From positions 1 through 35,207 of the forward strand of contig JAILDI010000132.1 in NCBI GenBank assembly GCA_024689525.1: a DNA stretch of 35,207 nucleotides, given 5' to 3'. How positions within the stretch are numbered: position 1 is the first letter of the stretch; each line of letters begins with the position of its first letter. The DNA comes from Bacteroidales bacterium. Lineage in GTDB: Bacteria; Bacteroidota; Bacteroidia; Bacteroidales; UBA932. Made by a program: the position numbers and the translations under genes. Shown here in pieces: positions 1 to 7,080 of the stretch. A model generated the notes under the pieces. That model saw only the letters and a program-made list of their open reading frames with translations. It made no database searches and was not told the DNA's origin.

Positions 1-285
1 CCCGACGGCGCGGGAGAAGGACTTTTTGCCGCTGATGCGGCGGAAACGGATCCCGACACGCTCGCCGTCCGTGACGAGATCGCCGGGCTCGGGGGTGGGG
101 ATGCCCAGGTCGAAGACCTTTTTCGCGACAAGCCATTCGCCACGGGCGTGTCCTTCCTTGCCGGGGTTGTAGAGCTTGAGCATGATGTCCGGGTCGGACT
201 TGTGGTTGTAGCTACTGCCGTTGGCGCCCTCGCCGGCATACTCGTAGTCGGCCAGGTCTATCAGGATCGGTTGTGTCTGCTCCAT
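1..285 (-). CDS. Partial kinase-fold phosphotransferase (TIGR02172-like), N-terminus only
   Basis: The minus-strand frame opens at ATG 285-283 and runs off the left edge of the window, so only the first 95 residues are present. The start reads MEQTQPILIDLADYEYAGEG, followed by a glycine-rich segment (GEGANGSSYNH, residues 18-28) and then DIMLKLYN. This looks like the nucleotide-binding loop and the lysine strand of an aminoglycoside-phosphotransferase or protein-kinase fold. Bacteroidota have a paralogous family of this kind, named TIGR02172, with the same opening. It lies 9 bp after the HD gene and is probably the last or a later gene of the same operon. The substrate is unknown. The catalytic loop is outside the window, so activity cannot be judged. 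The family assignment comes from memory of the motif, not from an alignment. Confidence 0.6.
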   Translation of the reverse strand, partial: MEQTQPILIDLADYEYAGEGANGSSYNHKSDPDIMLKLYNPGKEGHARGEWLVAKKVFDLGIPTPEPGDLVTDGERVGIRFRRISGKKSFSRAVG

Positions 286-294
286 GGGGGTGTG

Positions 295-873
295 TTATTG
301 CTTGAAAACTTCGTCGATCAGCGCGACGAACTCGCGGTAGGCGGCGGTGCCGGACAAGTTGGAGAGCGACGCGGCCAGGCCGCGGTAGTGCCATTCGTGC
401 TCGCTTTTCTCCTTGGTGTGGAAGAGGTTCCAGATCTCGTCGCCGATCTGCTCGTGGTCACGGGCGATGGCGCGCATGTTGGAGAGCTTGTCGCCCATCG
501 CCACGATCTTGGCGTCGTGGGGTGCCTGCGCGAGGCGGTCGATGGCCGCCTGCTTGCGGGCATGCCAGGAGGCCTCCTCGGAGAGGTGCGCCATCGGGTC
601 TTCGCTCTCCGAAGCCACCAGCTCTGCGATCCGGTCACCGAACTCCCGGCGGAGTTCGTCCACGGTGCAGTCCGTGTCTTCAACCACGTCATGCAGGATG
701 GCGGCGGCGAGGATCTCGGGATCCGGGGTGATGGTGGCCACGATGGCCGCCGCTTCCATCGGATGGATGATGTAGGGGAATCCTTTCCCGCGGCGCTCCG
801 TGCCGGCGTGTGCCTCGACCGCAAAGCGGGTAGCCCTGTCGAAGAGGGTGGTGTCCAGGGGTTTGTTGGCCAT
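295..873 (-). CDS. HD-domain (p)ppGpp hydrolase-like protein (MESH1/SpoT-type)
   Basis: This 192-residue single-domain protein has the length of a small alarmone hydrolase. The metal-binding HD pattern is complete: H37 in IIHPMEAA, H61-D62 in LHDVVEDT and D128 in GDKLSNMR. E65-D66 correspond to the catalytic pair in SpoT/MESH1 hydrolase domains, and the basic loop RRGKGFPY (27-34) sits where these enzymes contact the nucleotide. The expected reaction is removal of the 3' pyrophosphate from (p)ppGpp in the cytosol. Its start codon overlaps the stop of the upstream cytidylate-kinase-like gene (TAATG), which implies translational coupling, and a RelA/SpoT-type synthetase starts the same operon. 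Some HD proteins of this shape act on other nucleotides, so the alarmone substrate is an inference. Confidence 0.8.
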   Translation of the reverse strand: MANKPLDTTLFDRATRFAVEAHAGTERRGKGFPYIIHPMEAAAIVATITPDPEILAAAILHDVVEDTDCTVDELRREFGDRIAELVASESEDPMAHLSEEASWHARKQAAIDRLAQAPHDAKIVAMGDKLSNMRAIARDHEQIGDEIWNLFHTKEKSEHEWHYRGLAASLSNLSGTAAYREFVALIDEVFKQ

Positions 874-1523
874 TATCGCTGGATGTATTGGAGGATGAGT
901 TCGACGGCCTTGTCCTCGGGCAGGTCATCGACGTTGAGGACGATGTCGTAGTTGCGGGCGTCATAGCGGGAGAGCCCGGTGAAGCGCTTGATGTAGTTCT
1001 CGCGGGCTTCGTCCACGGACTGGATGACGGTCCGGGCTTCGATCTCGCTGAGGCCCTGCTTGCGCATCACGCGCTTGACCCGGTTCTCCAGGGAGGCGCG
1101 GATGAAGATGTCCACTTTGTTGGGGTGGTCCTGCAGCACGAAGAAGCCGGAGCGGCCGGCGATGACACAGGACTCCTTGTCCGCGAGCCCGCGCAGGATC
1201 TCGGACTCCGCGGCAAAGACTTCTTCGGAAGTTGTATAGTGCGGGAGCACAGTCTCGTCAATCTCCGGATGCGGGCCGTACATGGCCCTGGCCGTCGGGA
1301 CGGGTGCGACGCGCTCGATGAAGTCGGCGAGCCAGTTCTGCTTCTTGCCCTTGATCTTCTCGATCTCGTAGGCGGTCAGGTTGAACTTTTCGACCAGTCC
1401 GTGGATGAGCGCCTTGTCGCAGTAGCGGACGCCGAGTTTTTCGGCAAGCTGGCGGCCGATGGTGCGTCCGCCGGAACCCAGCTCACGGCTGATGGTGATG
1501 ATGAATTTGTCGTTGAGGTCCAT
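873..1523 (-). CDS. Cytidylate kinase-like family protein
   Basis: This 216-residue protein is a P-loop nucleotide kinase. Near the N-terminus it has IITISRELGSGGRTIGRQLA (residues 8-27), with SGGRTIG as the phosphate-binding loop in the form seen in the cytidylate-kinase-like family (AAA_26) rather than canonical Cmk. An arginine-rich region near residues 145-160 (RASLENRVKRVMRKQG) fits the lid region that binds the phosphate donor. Canonical Cmk is also about 220-230 residues, but its GPxGxGKST loop is absent, so housekeeping CMP kinase is unlikely. It starts one base after the synthetase stop and overlaps the HD start, so it is the middle gene of a coupled nucleotide operon. The true phosphoryl acceptor is not known. 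Confidence 0.8.
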   Translation of the reverse strand: MDLNDKFIITISRELGSGGRTIGRQLAEKLGVRYCDKALIHGLVEKFNLTAYEIEKIKGKKQNWLADFIERVAPVPTARAMYGPHPEIDETVLPHYTTSEEVFAAESEILRGLADKESCVIAGRSGFFVLQDHPNKVDIFIRASLENRVKRVMRKQGLSEIEARTVIQSVDEARENYIKRFTGLSRYDARNYDIVLNVDDLPEDKAVELILQYIQR

Positions 1524-1524
1524 A

Positions 1525-2613
1525 TCAAATCAATTTCAGGTTTTCTGCTTGTTTGTAAACCATTTCCGCGAGCGCGGCGTTGCCGGGGGATTCGCCGTTG
1601 AGGGTATTGTAGAGGGCGGTCAGCCCCGGCTTGCCGCGGCCGCTGCGCAGGATGTACACGATGCAGAGGTTCTGCAGCGCCACGGCGGAGGTGATGATGT
1701 CGATGTCGGTCACGCCGAGCTGGAAGGAGGCCAGCCGGTAGGCATCTTCGTGGTAGTCTTTGATCATCTTCTCGATGTCGCCGAGCGTATTCAGGCCCAT
1801 CGCCTTGAGGATGGGGAGGTAGCGCTGGAGCGAGACTTCTTGGATCTCGGCCTGGTTGAGCGCGGCGATCTTGCGGTTGAGCGCGTCGAAGGGCTGCATC
1901 GACAGGTAGCTCCTGAAGCTGTCGCCGTCCAGGGCGACGCCCTCCAGGTGGCCGTCGGCGACCAGCGACTGCACCCGGCGGCGGTAGTCGTTGATGCCGG
2001 TGCGGATGAGGCAGAACTGCTCGTCGGCCAGCTCCAGCATGCCGGCCAGGCGGTTCATCTGCCGGAGATAGATATGGGGCACCTCCACGCCGGACTTGTA
2101 GCCGGAATCGTGGTAGAGCGTCGCCCAGACATGCTGCAGGGAGGTGCGGATCTGGATCTCGAAGCGGATCTCGTTGAGCAGGGGGAACTCCGGGTCGGAA
2201 TAGAGCCGTCCCGGGATGCGGCAGATGAAGTGGAGGGAGTTGTAGCCGAAACTGTCCAGCTGGTGCATCTTGCGCTTGTCCACCGAGTTGTCACGGTCGA
2301 TGTCGAACAGGTTCTCCACCATCGCCGCGATCTTGTCCACGTCGTCGCTGTAGAAAGTGATGACGCGGGCACCGAGCAGGTCGGTGATGTCGGTGGCGCT
2401 GGCGTACTTGGCGCCCTTGAGCTCCAGCTTGCCGGCCAGGCTCTTCTCCTCCTTGACACGGGCCTCCGTCGCCGTGACCATCAGGCCCTTGTCCGCGATG
2501 TCCTTGCGAAGGATGTCCAGTACGAGATCCTTCATGACGAGCAGGGTGGGGCGCAATTCGCGGTATTCATCCAGCAAAAGCGAGCCGTGCAGGTCCAGAC
2601 CGTAATTCTCCAT
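1525..2613 (-). CDS. RelA/SpoT-domain alarmone synthetase-like protein
   Basis: This 362-residue protein carries a (p)ppGpp synthetase domain over about residues 45-200. Visible motifs are RVKEEKSLAGKL (52-63, ATP and pyrophosphate contacts), ITDLLGARVI (76-85) with the metal-binding D78, GYNSLH (123-128, GTP stacking) and EIQIRT (152-157) with the catalytic E152, followed by QHVWATLYH. It has no HD hydrolase domain upstream and no TGS or ACT domains, so it is not a long Rel. The C-terminal 160 residues are helical-looking and were not recognised. It begins the minus-strand operon, 19 bp downstream of a TATATTTG element. Such enzymes act in the cytosol and can be housekeeping small synthetases or toxic ones. 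The hydrolase-like gene two places downstream could balance it. Confidence 0.85.
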   Translation of the reverse strand: MENYGLDLHGSLLLDEYRELRPTLLVMKDLVLDILRKDIADKGLMVTATEARVKEEKSLAGKLELKGAKYASATDITDLLGARVITFYSDDVDKIAAMVENLFDIDRDNSVDKRKMHQLDSFGYNSLHFICRIPGRLYSDPEFPLLNEIRFEIQIRTSLQHVWATLYHDSGYKSGVEVPHIYLRQMNRLAGMLELADEQFCLIRTGINDYRRRVQSLVADGHLEGVALDGDSFRSYLSMQPFDALNRKIAALNQAEIQEVSLQRYLPILKAMGLNTLGDIEKMIKDYHEDAYRLASFQLGVTDIDIITSAVALQNLCIVYILRSGRGKPGLTALYNTLNGESPGNAALAEMVYKQAENLKLI

Positions 2614-2631
2614 ACTATATAACTTAATTTA

Positions 2632-2639
2632 CAAATATA
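2632..2639 (-). promoter_or_regulatory. -7 promoter element of the alarmone operon
   Basis: On the minus strand this reads TATATTTG, the Bacteroidetes -7 consensus TAnnTTTG. It lies 18 bases upstream of the ATG at 2613, giving a short leader. No clear TTTG is seen at the -33 position. It is back to back with the plus-strand element at 2684-2691. Confidence 0.7.
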
Positions 2640-2683
2640 CGTTTTTCGTCGTCAAGATGAAAGATGCCGGACGAAAAAATACC

Positions 2684-2691
2684 TACCTTTG
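2684..2691 (+). promoter_or_regulatory. -7 promoter element of the GH51 gene
   Basis: TACCTTTG matches TAnnTTTG and lies 25 bases before the GH51 start codon. It is divergent from the alarmone-operon promoter, so the 103-bp gap 2614-2716 holds two outward promoters. Confidence 0.65.
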
Positions 2692-2716
2692 TTGAAATGA
2701 TTAACCGTATCGGGAT

Positions 2717-5254
2717 ATGACCTTGCGCAATCTTTTCCTCGCCGCCTCCCTGGCGTTGCTGGCGCCGGGCGTTTCCGCCCAGGACGCCGTCCGGCTGGAC
2801 ATCGACGCCCACCACGTGGACGGGCGTATCGACCCGCTCATCTATGGCCAGCTCTTCGAGCATATCTATTTCTCCGCCAACAATGGGGTCTGGCAGGAGA
2901 TCATCTACGGACGCTCCTTCGAGCCGGAGCACTATCCCGGCATCCCGCCGCGCGACGGCTATTTCGACGGCTGGTTCGCCGACGACGAAGGGGTCCTGCA
3001 TTCGCCCACGCGCTACGAGCAGCCTATCCCCCTGACGGAGGTGGACACCGACAGCTATGACATCGAGATGGACGTCGCCTGGCGTGCCTATCGCCTGCCC
3101 GGCCGGCGCTGGAGCGGCGGCCTGCTGGACCTGCGCCTTGCGGTCAAGGACCAGGCGGACGGCGAGCCCTATTTCCTGCGGCTCTACGACCCTGCTTTCG
3201 AGGGGCAGCGTTTCGCCCTGGCGCAGACGGCCGCGCAGGTCGAGGCTGACAACCAGGCCAAGGCCCTCGCGCAGGCCCAGAAGCAGGCGACCAGCGCCGA
3301 ATTCTCCCTCGCCACGCGTGTGGAGAAGGAGGTCGCCGGATTCGGCGGGCGCACCCGCAAGGTCATCGCGCTGGAACCGCTCGCCTCGGCCCGGGCGCGG
3401 GCGGAGCAGACGGACCAGGCGGCCTGGCACCACGTCAAGGTCAGCTGCCGCGGGCGCCGGATCACCGTGTGGTGGGACGGCCGCCGGATCCTCGCCACGA
3501 CCGTCCCGACGGGGCGCAGGCACAACGCCGTCACCCTGTGGGAAAATTATACCGAGGCCCGCTTCCGCAACATCCGCGTCCGCTCCGCAGACGGCCGGCA
3601 GACCTTCTTCGAGGGGCTGCCCAAAGAAGTGGCGGTCCCGGATGTCGCCCCCGAATGGACGTCCTTCGGCGACGCAGCCTTCCGGCTGGTCAAGGGCGAC
3701 GCGGTCAACATGGACTACGCCCAGGAGATCCGTGCCCGAGGCCTCTCCGGCCTGCAGCAGGGGCCGCAGGCCGTGCGTCCGGGCGAAGTCTTCGTCGGCT
3801 CCGTATATGCCCGGGGCGACGGGCGTGCGCGCTTGACGGTGGGCCTGCGCCGCGGCGGCGAGTGGGTTGCGCGGCAGTCGCTGGGCTGCCCTTCGCCCGA
3901 CTGGCAAAAGTACGAATTTACCCTCGACGGGGGAGCCTTCGAAGGCGATGCGGACTTCGCCATCGCCGCCGAAGACGGCACCCTGCAGATCGACCAGGCG
4001 TCGATGGGCACCCGCTCGGGACAGGCGCTGGGAGGATTCCGCCCGGATATTTTCCAGGCCGTCAAGGACTTGCATCCGACCTGCCTGCGCTGGCCGGGCG
4101 GTGGCTACGCGGCCCAGTACGACTGGCGCTGGGGCATCGGCCCGCAGGAAGCCCGCCGCCGCTGGGACCACTGGCAGTGGCTGGACTACGACCAGAACTG
4201 CTTCGGCACCGACGAGTTCATCCGCTTCTGCCGTGAGATCGGCAGCGAGCCCGTGATCGTGGTGAGCGTGGGCTTCGAACGGCCCGAATCCGAATACGAC
4301 GAGATCCTGCAGAACGCGGTCAACTGGCTGCGCTACTGCAACGAACCCGCCACGGGCGAATGGGGCTCCGTGCGTGCGGCCAACGGCCATCCCGAGCCCT
4401 ACAATGTCAAGTACTGGGAGATCGACAACGAGATGTGGGAGATGGGGATCGAGCGCTACGAGCGTTGCGTGCGCGACTATTCGGCCGCGCTGCGGCAGGT
4501 CGATCCGTCCATCAAGATCATCGCCTGCGGCGGTTTCCCCGAGGACGAGGCCTTCCTGAACCGCTCCGGGCGTTTCTTCGACTACTTGAGCCTGCACCAC
4601 TACGAGCAGGCGGGCGGCTATGCGTCGGGCCCTGCGCGCCTCGCGCAGCAGTACGAGCGCTATGCCGGACTGATCGCCGCCTGCCCGAATCCCAACATCA
4701 AGCTTTTCATCTCCGAGTGGAATCTCAACAGCACCGACTGGCGCACGGGCCTGTTCGCGGGCGGATTCCTGAATGTCTGCGAGCGCCTCGACGTGGTCGC
4801 GATGGGCGCCGCCGCCCTGTTCATCCGGCGGACCGACGCTCCGGACTGGAACAACGCGTTCATCAACTTCGACTACAAGGACCTCTTCGTCGCCCCCAAC
4901 TACCTCGTCACGGAGCTGTGGTACGACCATTATTCCCCGTTGCGGCTCGCCTACACGGGGGACAGCCAGGAGCTGAGCGTCGCCGCCTCCCTGGCGGAGA
5001 ACGGCGGCAGTGTCATCGTCAAGGCCGTCAATCCGACCGACCGGCCCTGCACGCTTACCCTGACGGGCAATTGGGGCCCGCTCTCCGGCGCGGAATACGA
5101 GTTCTTCGCCCCCGGCTCGCTGTCCGCCGCCAACGACATGCAGCACAAGCGGGCGGTCGCCCGCCAAAAGCGGACGCTGTCGCCCGTGGACGACAGCGTG
5201 ACGCTGACCCTGGACCCGCTCTCGGCGGGGGTTGTGACACTCTTTAGAAAGTAA
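2717..5254 (+). CDS. Secreted GH51-type alpha-L-arabinofuranosidase with inserted lectin-like domain
   Basis: This 845-residue enzyme starts with a Sec signal peptide ending near VSAQ (residues 19-22). GH51 signatures follow: YGQLFEHIYFSANNG (43-57), LRWPGGGYA and the catalytic block. The acid/base is E572 in WEIDNEMW, where the usual G of GNE is D. The nucleophile is E667 in LFISEWN. It should remove arabinofuranosyl side chains from arabinan or arabinoxylan in the periplasm or outside the cell. Between the first barrel segment and the catalytic core are two added beta-sandwich-like regions: about 110-300, ending in WHHVKVSCRGRRITVWWDG (laminin-G/DUF1080-like), and about 310-435 (CBM4/9-like). 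A Gln/Ala-rich stretch at 168-192 interrupts the first. No SusC/D genes are adjacent. A TAnnTTTG promoter precedes it, and luxS begins 5 bp after its stop. Confidence 0.88.
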   Translation: MTLRNLFLAASLALLAPGVSAQDAVRLDIDAHHVDGRIDPLIYGQLFEHIYFSANNGVWQEIIYGRSFEPEHYPGIPPRDGYFDGWFADDEGVLHSPTRYEQPIPLTEVDTDSYDIEMDVAWRAYRLPGRRWSGGLLDLRLAVKDQADGEPYFLRLYDPAFEGQRFALAQTAAQVEADNQAKALAQAQKQATSAEFSLATRVEKEVAGFGGRTRKVIALEPLASARARAEQTDQAAWHHVKVSCRGRRITVWWDGRRILATTVPTGRRHNAVTLWENYTEARFRNIRVRSADGRQTFFEGLPKEVAVPDVAPEWTSFGDAAFRLVKGDAVNMDYAQEIRARGLSGLQQGPQAVRPGEVFVGSVYARGDGRARLTVGLRRGGEWVARQSLGCPSPDWQKYEFTLDGGAFEGDADFAIAAEDGTLQIDQASMGTRSGQALGGFRPDIFQAVKDLHPTCLRWPGGGYAAQYDWRWGIGPQEARRRWDHWQWLDYDQNCFGTDEFIRFCREIGSEPVIVVSVGFERPESEYDEILQNAVNWLRYCNEPATGEWGSVRAANGHPEPYNVKYWEIDNEMWEMGIERYERCVRDYSAALRQVDPSIKIIACGGFPEDEAFLNRSGRFFDYLSLHHYEQAGGYASGPARLAQQYERYAGLIAACPNPNIKLFISEWNLNSTDWRTGLFAGGFLNVCERLDVVAMGAAALFIRRTDAPDWNNAFINFDYKDLFVAPNYLVTELWYDHYSPLRLAYTGDSQELSVAASLAENGGSVIVKAVNPTDRPCTLTLTGNWGPLSGAEYEFFAPGSLSAANDMQHKRAVARQKRTLSPVDDSVTLTLDPLSAGVVTLFRK

Positions 5255-5259
5255 ATAGT

Positions 5260-5754
5260 ATGGAAGTTATTCAGAGTTTTACGATTGACCATACCCGGCT
5301 GAAGCCGGGAATCTATGTCTCACGCGTGGACAAGGGCTTTACGACCTTTGACTTGCGCATCACGGAGCCGAACCGGGAGCCGGCCGTCGCCCCGGCCGCC
5401 ATGCACAGCCTGGAGCACCTGATGGCCACCTGGTTCCGCAATTCTTCCGTGAAGGATGACGTGGTGTACGTCGGCCCCATGGGCTGCCTCACCGGCATGT
5501 ACGTCATCATGACCGGGACCTACACCGTGGAGGACATGCGGCGCCTCACGATCGAGTGCCTGCAGTGGATCCTCACGCAGACCGGGGTGCCCGCCACGCG
5601 TCCCGAGGCCTGCGGCAACTACCTGCTGCACGACCTCCCGATGTGCAAATGGGAGAGCGCCCGCTACCTCGACCGGCTGGAGCACGACTTCCACAGCGAG
5701 TACACCAAACTCCGGATCACGCTCGACGACGGCCGTACCTTCGCTGACGCATAA
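5260..5754 (+). CDS. luxS: S-ribosylhomocysteine lyase LuxS
   Basis: LuxS splits S-ribosylhomocysteine into homocysteine and DPD, the precursor of autoinducer-2, in the activated methyl cycle of the cytosol. The 164 residues match the family length. All hallmarks are present: FDLRITEPN (30-38), the metal ligands H49 and H53 in HSLEHL and C118 in ACGNYLLHD, and the catalytic C76 in GPMGCLTG. The start is the only ATG compatible with the family N-terminus (MEVIQSFTIDH). Only 5 bp separate it from the GH51 stop and no promoter element is visible between them, so it is probably transcribed with the glycosidase. That is an unusual pairing. A weak hairpin follows the gene. Confidence 0.95.
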   Translation: MEVIQSFTIDHTRLKPGIYVSRVDKGFTTFDLRITEPNREPAVAPAAMHSLEHLMATWFRNSSVKDDVVYVGPMGCLTGMYVIMTGTYTVEDMRRLTIECLQWILTQTGVPATRPEACGNYLLHDLPMCKWESARYLDRLEHDFHSEYTKLRITLDDGRTFADA

Positions 5755-5778
5755 TTTGTACAGGGGCTATAAAAAGCG

Positions 5779-5800
5779 ATTGGGAAAAACCAATATCTTT
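5779..5800 (+). terminator. Weak terminator after luxS
   Basis: A 5-bp stem ATTGG/CCAAT (5779-5783 with 5790-5794) and an A-rich loop are followed by ATCTTTTTC. The stem is short, and it overlaps the upstream part of the next promoter, so read-through into the AraC gene is possible. Confidence 0.4.
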
Positions 5801-5803
5801 TTC

Positions 5804-5811
5804 TAACTTTG
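5804..5811 (+). promoter_or_regulatory. -7 promoter element of the AraC-type gene
   Basis: TAACTTTG matches TAnnTTTG and lies 26 bases before the ATG at 5838. Confidence 0.65.
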
Positions 5812-5837
5812 TTTTTCCACAACAAGCGGCCAGCATC

Positions 5838-6983
5838 ATGAATTGGTTCAGCCAATACAAATCCGTCATTCGTTTCACGGTCATCCTCACTGTCTGTGTG
5901 GCCGTGAGTATCTGGCTGGCCCGTTATATCCCGGCTGATATTTTTGACAACATCGTTACGCCGACCTTCATAGCCGGTTCAACCGCCATTGCGTTTTTCT
6001 GTCTATGGATCATGATCCGGCATACGGACGGTTTGCGCTTCCGCAGGGTTTGGGCCTGGACGCTGTTCATCTGGGGTGTGGCTGATTTGGCCTATCTTGT
6101 TTTATGGATCGCTGCGCCAAGGCATGTGATGGACATGGGTGCCTCCCAGCTCAGTACGCACGAGTTGCTCATCGGCAACCTGCTGGGCTGGATGCTGTTG
6201 CTCTATCCCACCGAGGTCCTTCGGCCCGGCTGGCTCAACTGGAAGCGTACCCTGTGGCAACTGTTGCCCCTGCTGGCCCTGGTGGCGCTGGATTTCGCGA
6301 TTCCGCTGAATCTGCAGGCTTTTATCAGCTTGTATCCGGTTGTCCTTGTAGCCATGCTGTTCACCCATCTGCGGGCCTACAAGACCTGGTGCGAGGAGAA
6401 TTATTCCACCCTGGACAACATTGACGTGCAGTGGATTGTCCGCTATCTGGTGATGTTGGTGCTGGTGGGGGTGGTCTATATGTACATGTGCGGCACGCAC
6501 AGCCACACAAGAGGCTTTACGCAGCTGTGGCTGAGCGCCTTCCTGCTGGCTTACTCCACCGAACAGATTCTTTTCAGGAAAGATCCCTGGACCATGGTCC
6601 GCCACATTGAGAAAGAGAAGCACCCGGAGACCGCCGGCACGGCCCAGGCCGATCTCCGCAAGAAGCTGGAGAATTGGATGAATAGGGAGAAGCCCTTTCT
6701 CAACCCCGGTTTCCAGCTCTCAGACCTGGGTCAGGCGCTGGACATGAACCGCAATGCCCTTTCGAAGTTCATCAACGACGAGTATGGCTGCACCTTTTAT
6801 CAGTTTGTGAACCACTACCGGATCGAAGAATCCAAGCGTCTGAGGCTGAATCACCCCGAGTTCAGTATCGATGAGATTGCCACCCGCTGCGGCTTCACCT
6901 CCGGGGTGGTCTTCTCCAGTGTCTTCACCCGCGAGACCGGCCTCACGCCCCGCGAATGGTACAAACAAAGCAATCGTGCGTAG
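5838..6983 (+). CDS. Membrane-anchored AraC-family transcriptional regulator
   Basis: This 381-residue protein has two halves. Residues 1 to about 240 contain roughly six or seven hydrophobic segments, for example FTVILTVCVAVSIWLA near 12-27, then FIAGSTAIAFFCLWIM and WIVRYLVMLVLVGVVYMYM. The last 100 residues are a double helix-turn-helix of the AraC type: LSDLGQALDMNRNALSKFIN, then SIDEIATRCGFTSGVVFSSVFTRETG and LTPREWY. This 7TM-AraC layout is common in Bacteroidota and probably links a membrane signal to DNA binding. The ligand is unknown. It has its own TAnnTTTG promoter and ends in an imperfect hairpin. The nearest possible target is the lipoprotein gene at 7081, in the same direction; that link is inferred from position only. 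Confidence 0.85.
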   Translation: MNWFSQYKSVIRFTVILTVCVAVSIWLARYIPADIFDNIVTPTFIAGSTAIAFFCLWIMIRHTDGLRFRRVWAWTLFIWGVADLAYLVLWIAAPRHVMDMGASQLSTHELLIGNLLGWMLLLYPTEVLRPGWLNWKRTLWQLLPLLALVALDFAIPLNLQAFISLYPVVLVAMLFTHLRAYKTWCEENYSTLDNIDVQWIVRYLVMLVLVGVVYMYMCGTHSHTRGFTQLWLSAFLLAYSTEQILFRKDPWTMVRHIEKEKHPETAGTAQADLRKKLENWMNREKPFLNPGFQLSDLGQALDMNRNALSKFINDEYGCTFYQFVNHYRIEESKRLRLNHPEFSIDEIATRCGFTSGVVFSSVFTRETGLTPREWYKQSNRA

Positions 6984-6984
6984 A

Positions 6985-7010
6985 AACCCGGCTCTCCCGG
7001 TTATCTTTTT
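6985..7010 (+). terminator. Terminator after the AraC-type gene
   Basis: An imperfect hairpin pairs AACC-c-GG with CC-c-GGTT (6985-6991 with 6996-7002) around a CTCT loop and is followed by ATCTTTTTG. The central C-C mismatch weakens it. Confidence 0.5.
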
Positions 7011-7042
7011 GTAGTAAAGCGATATATAATCAAAGATAATTC

Positions 7043-7050
7043 TATATTTG
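7043..7050 (+). promoter_or_regulatory. -7 promoter element of the lipoprotein gene
   Basis: TATATTTG matches TAnnTTTG, 30 bases before the ATG at 7081. It shows that the transcription unit starts upstream of the short signal-peptide frame, which supports treating 7081-8408 as one gene. Confidence 0.65.
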
Positions 7051-7080
7051 TGGTTATAACACCAATTTACAACCGCGAAT

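Noticed and set aside
1459..2622. Plus-strand open frame of 387 codons opposite the alarmone synthetase
   Set aside because: Covers the synthetase motifs in antisense and extends over the promoter region; no domain.
2624..5167. Long minus-strand open frame of 847 codons opposite the GH51 gene
   Set aside because: Low-complexity Val/Gly/Arg/Ala-rich translation with no domain; a shadow caused by high GC in a real gene with clear catalytic motifs on the other strand.
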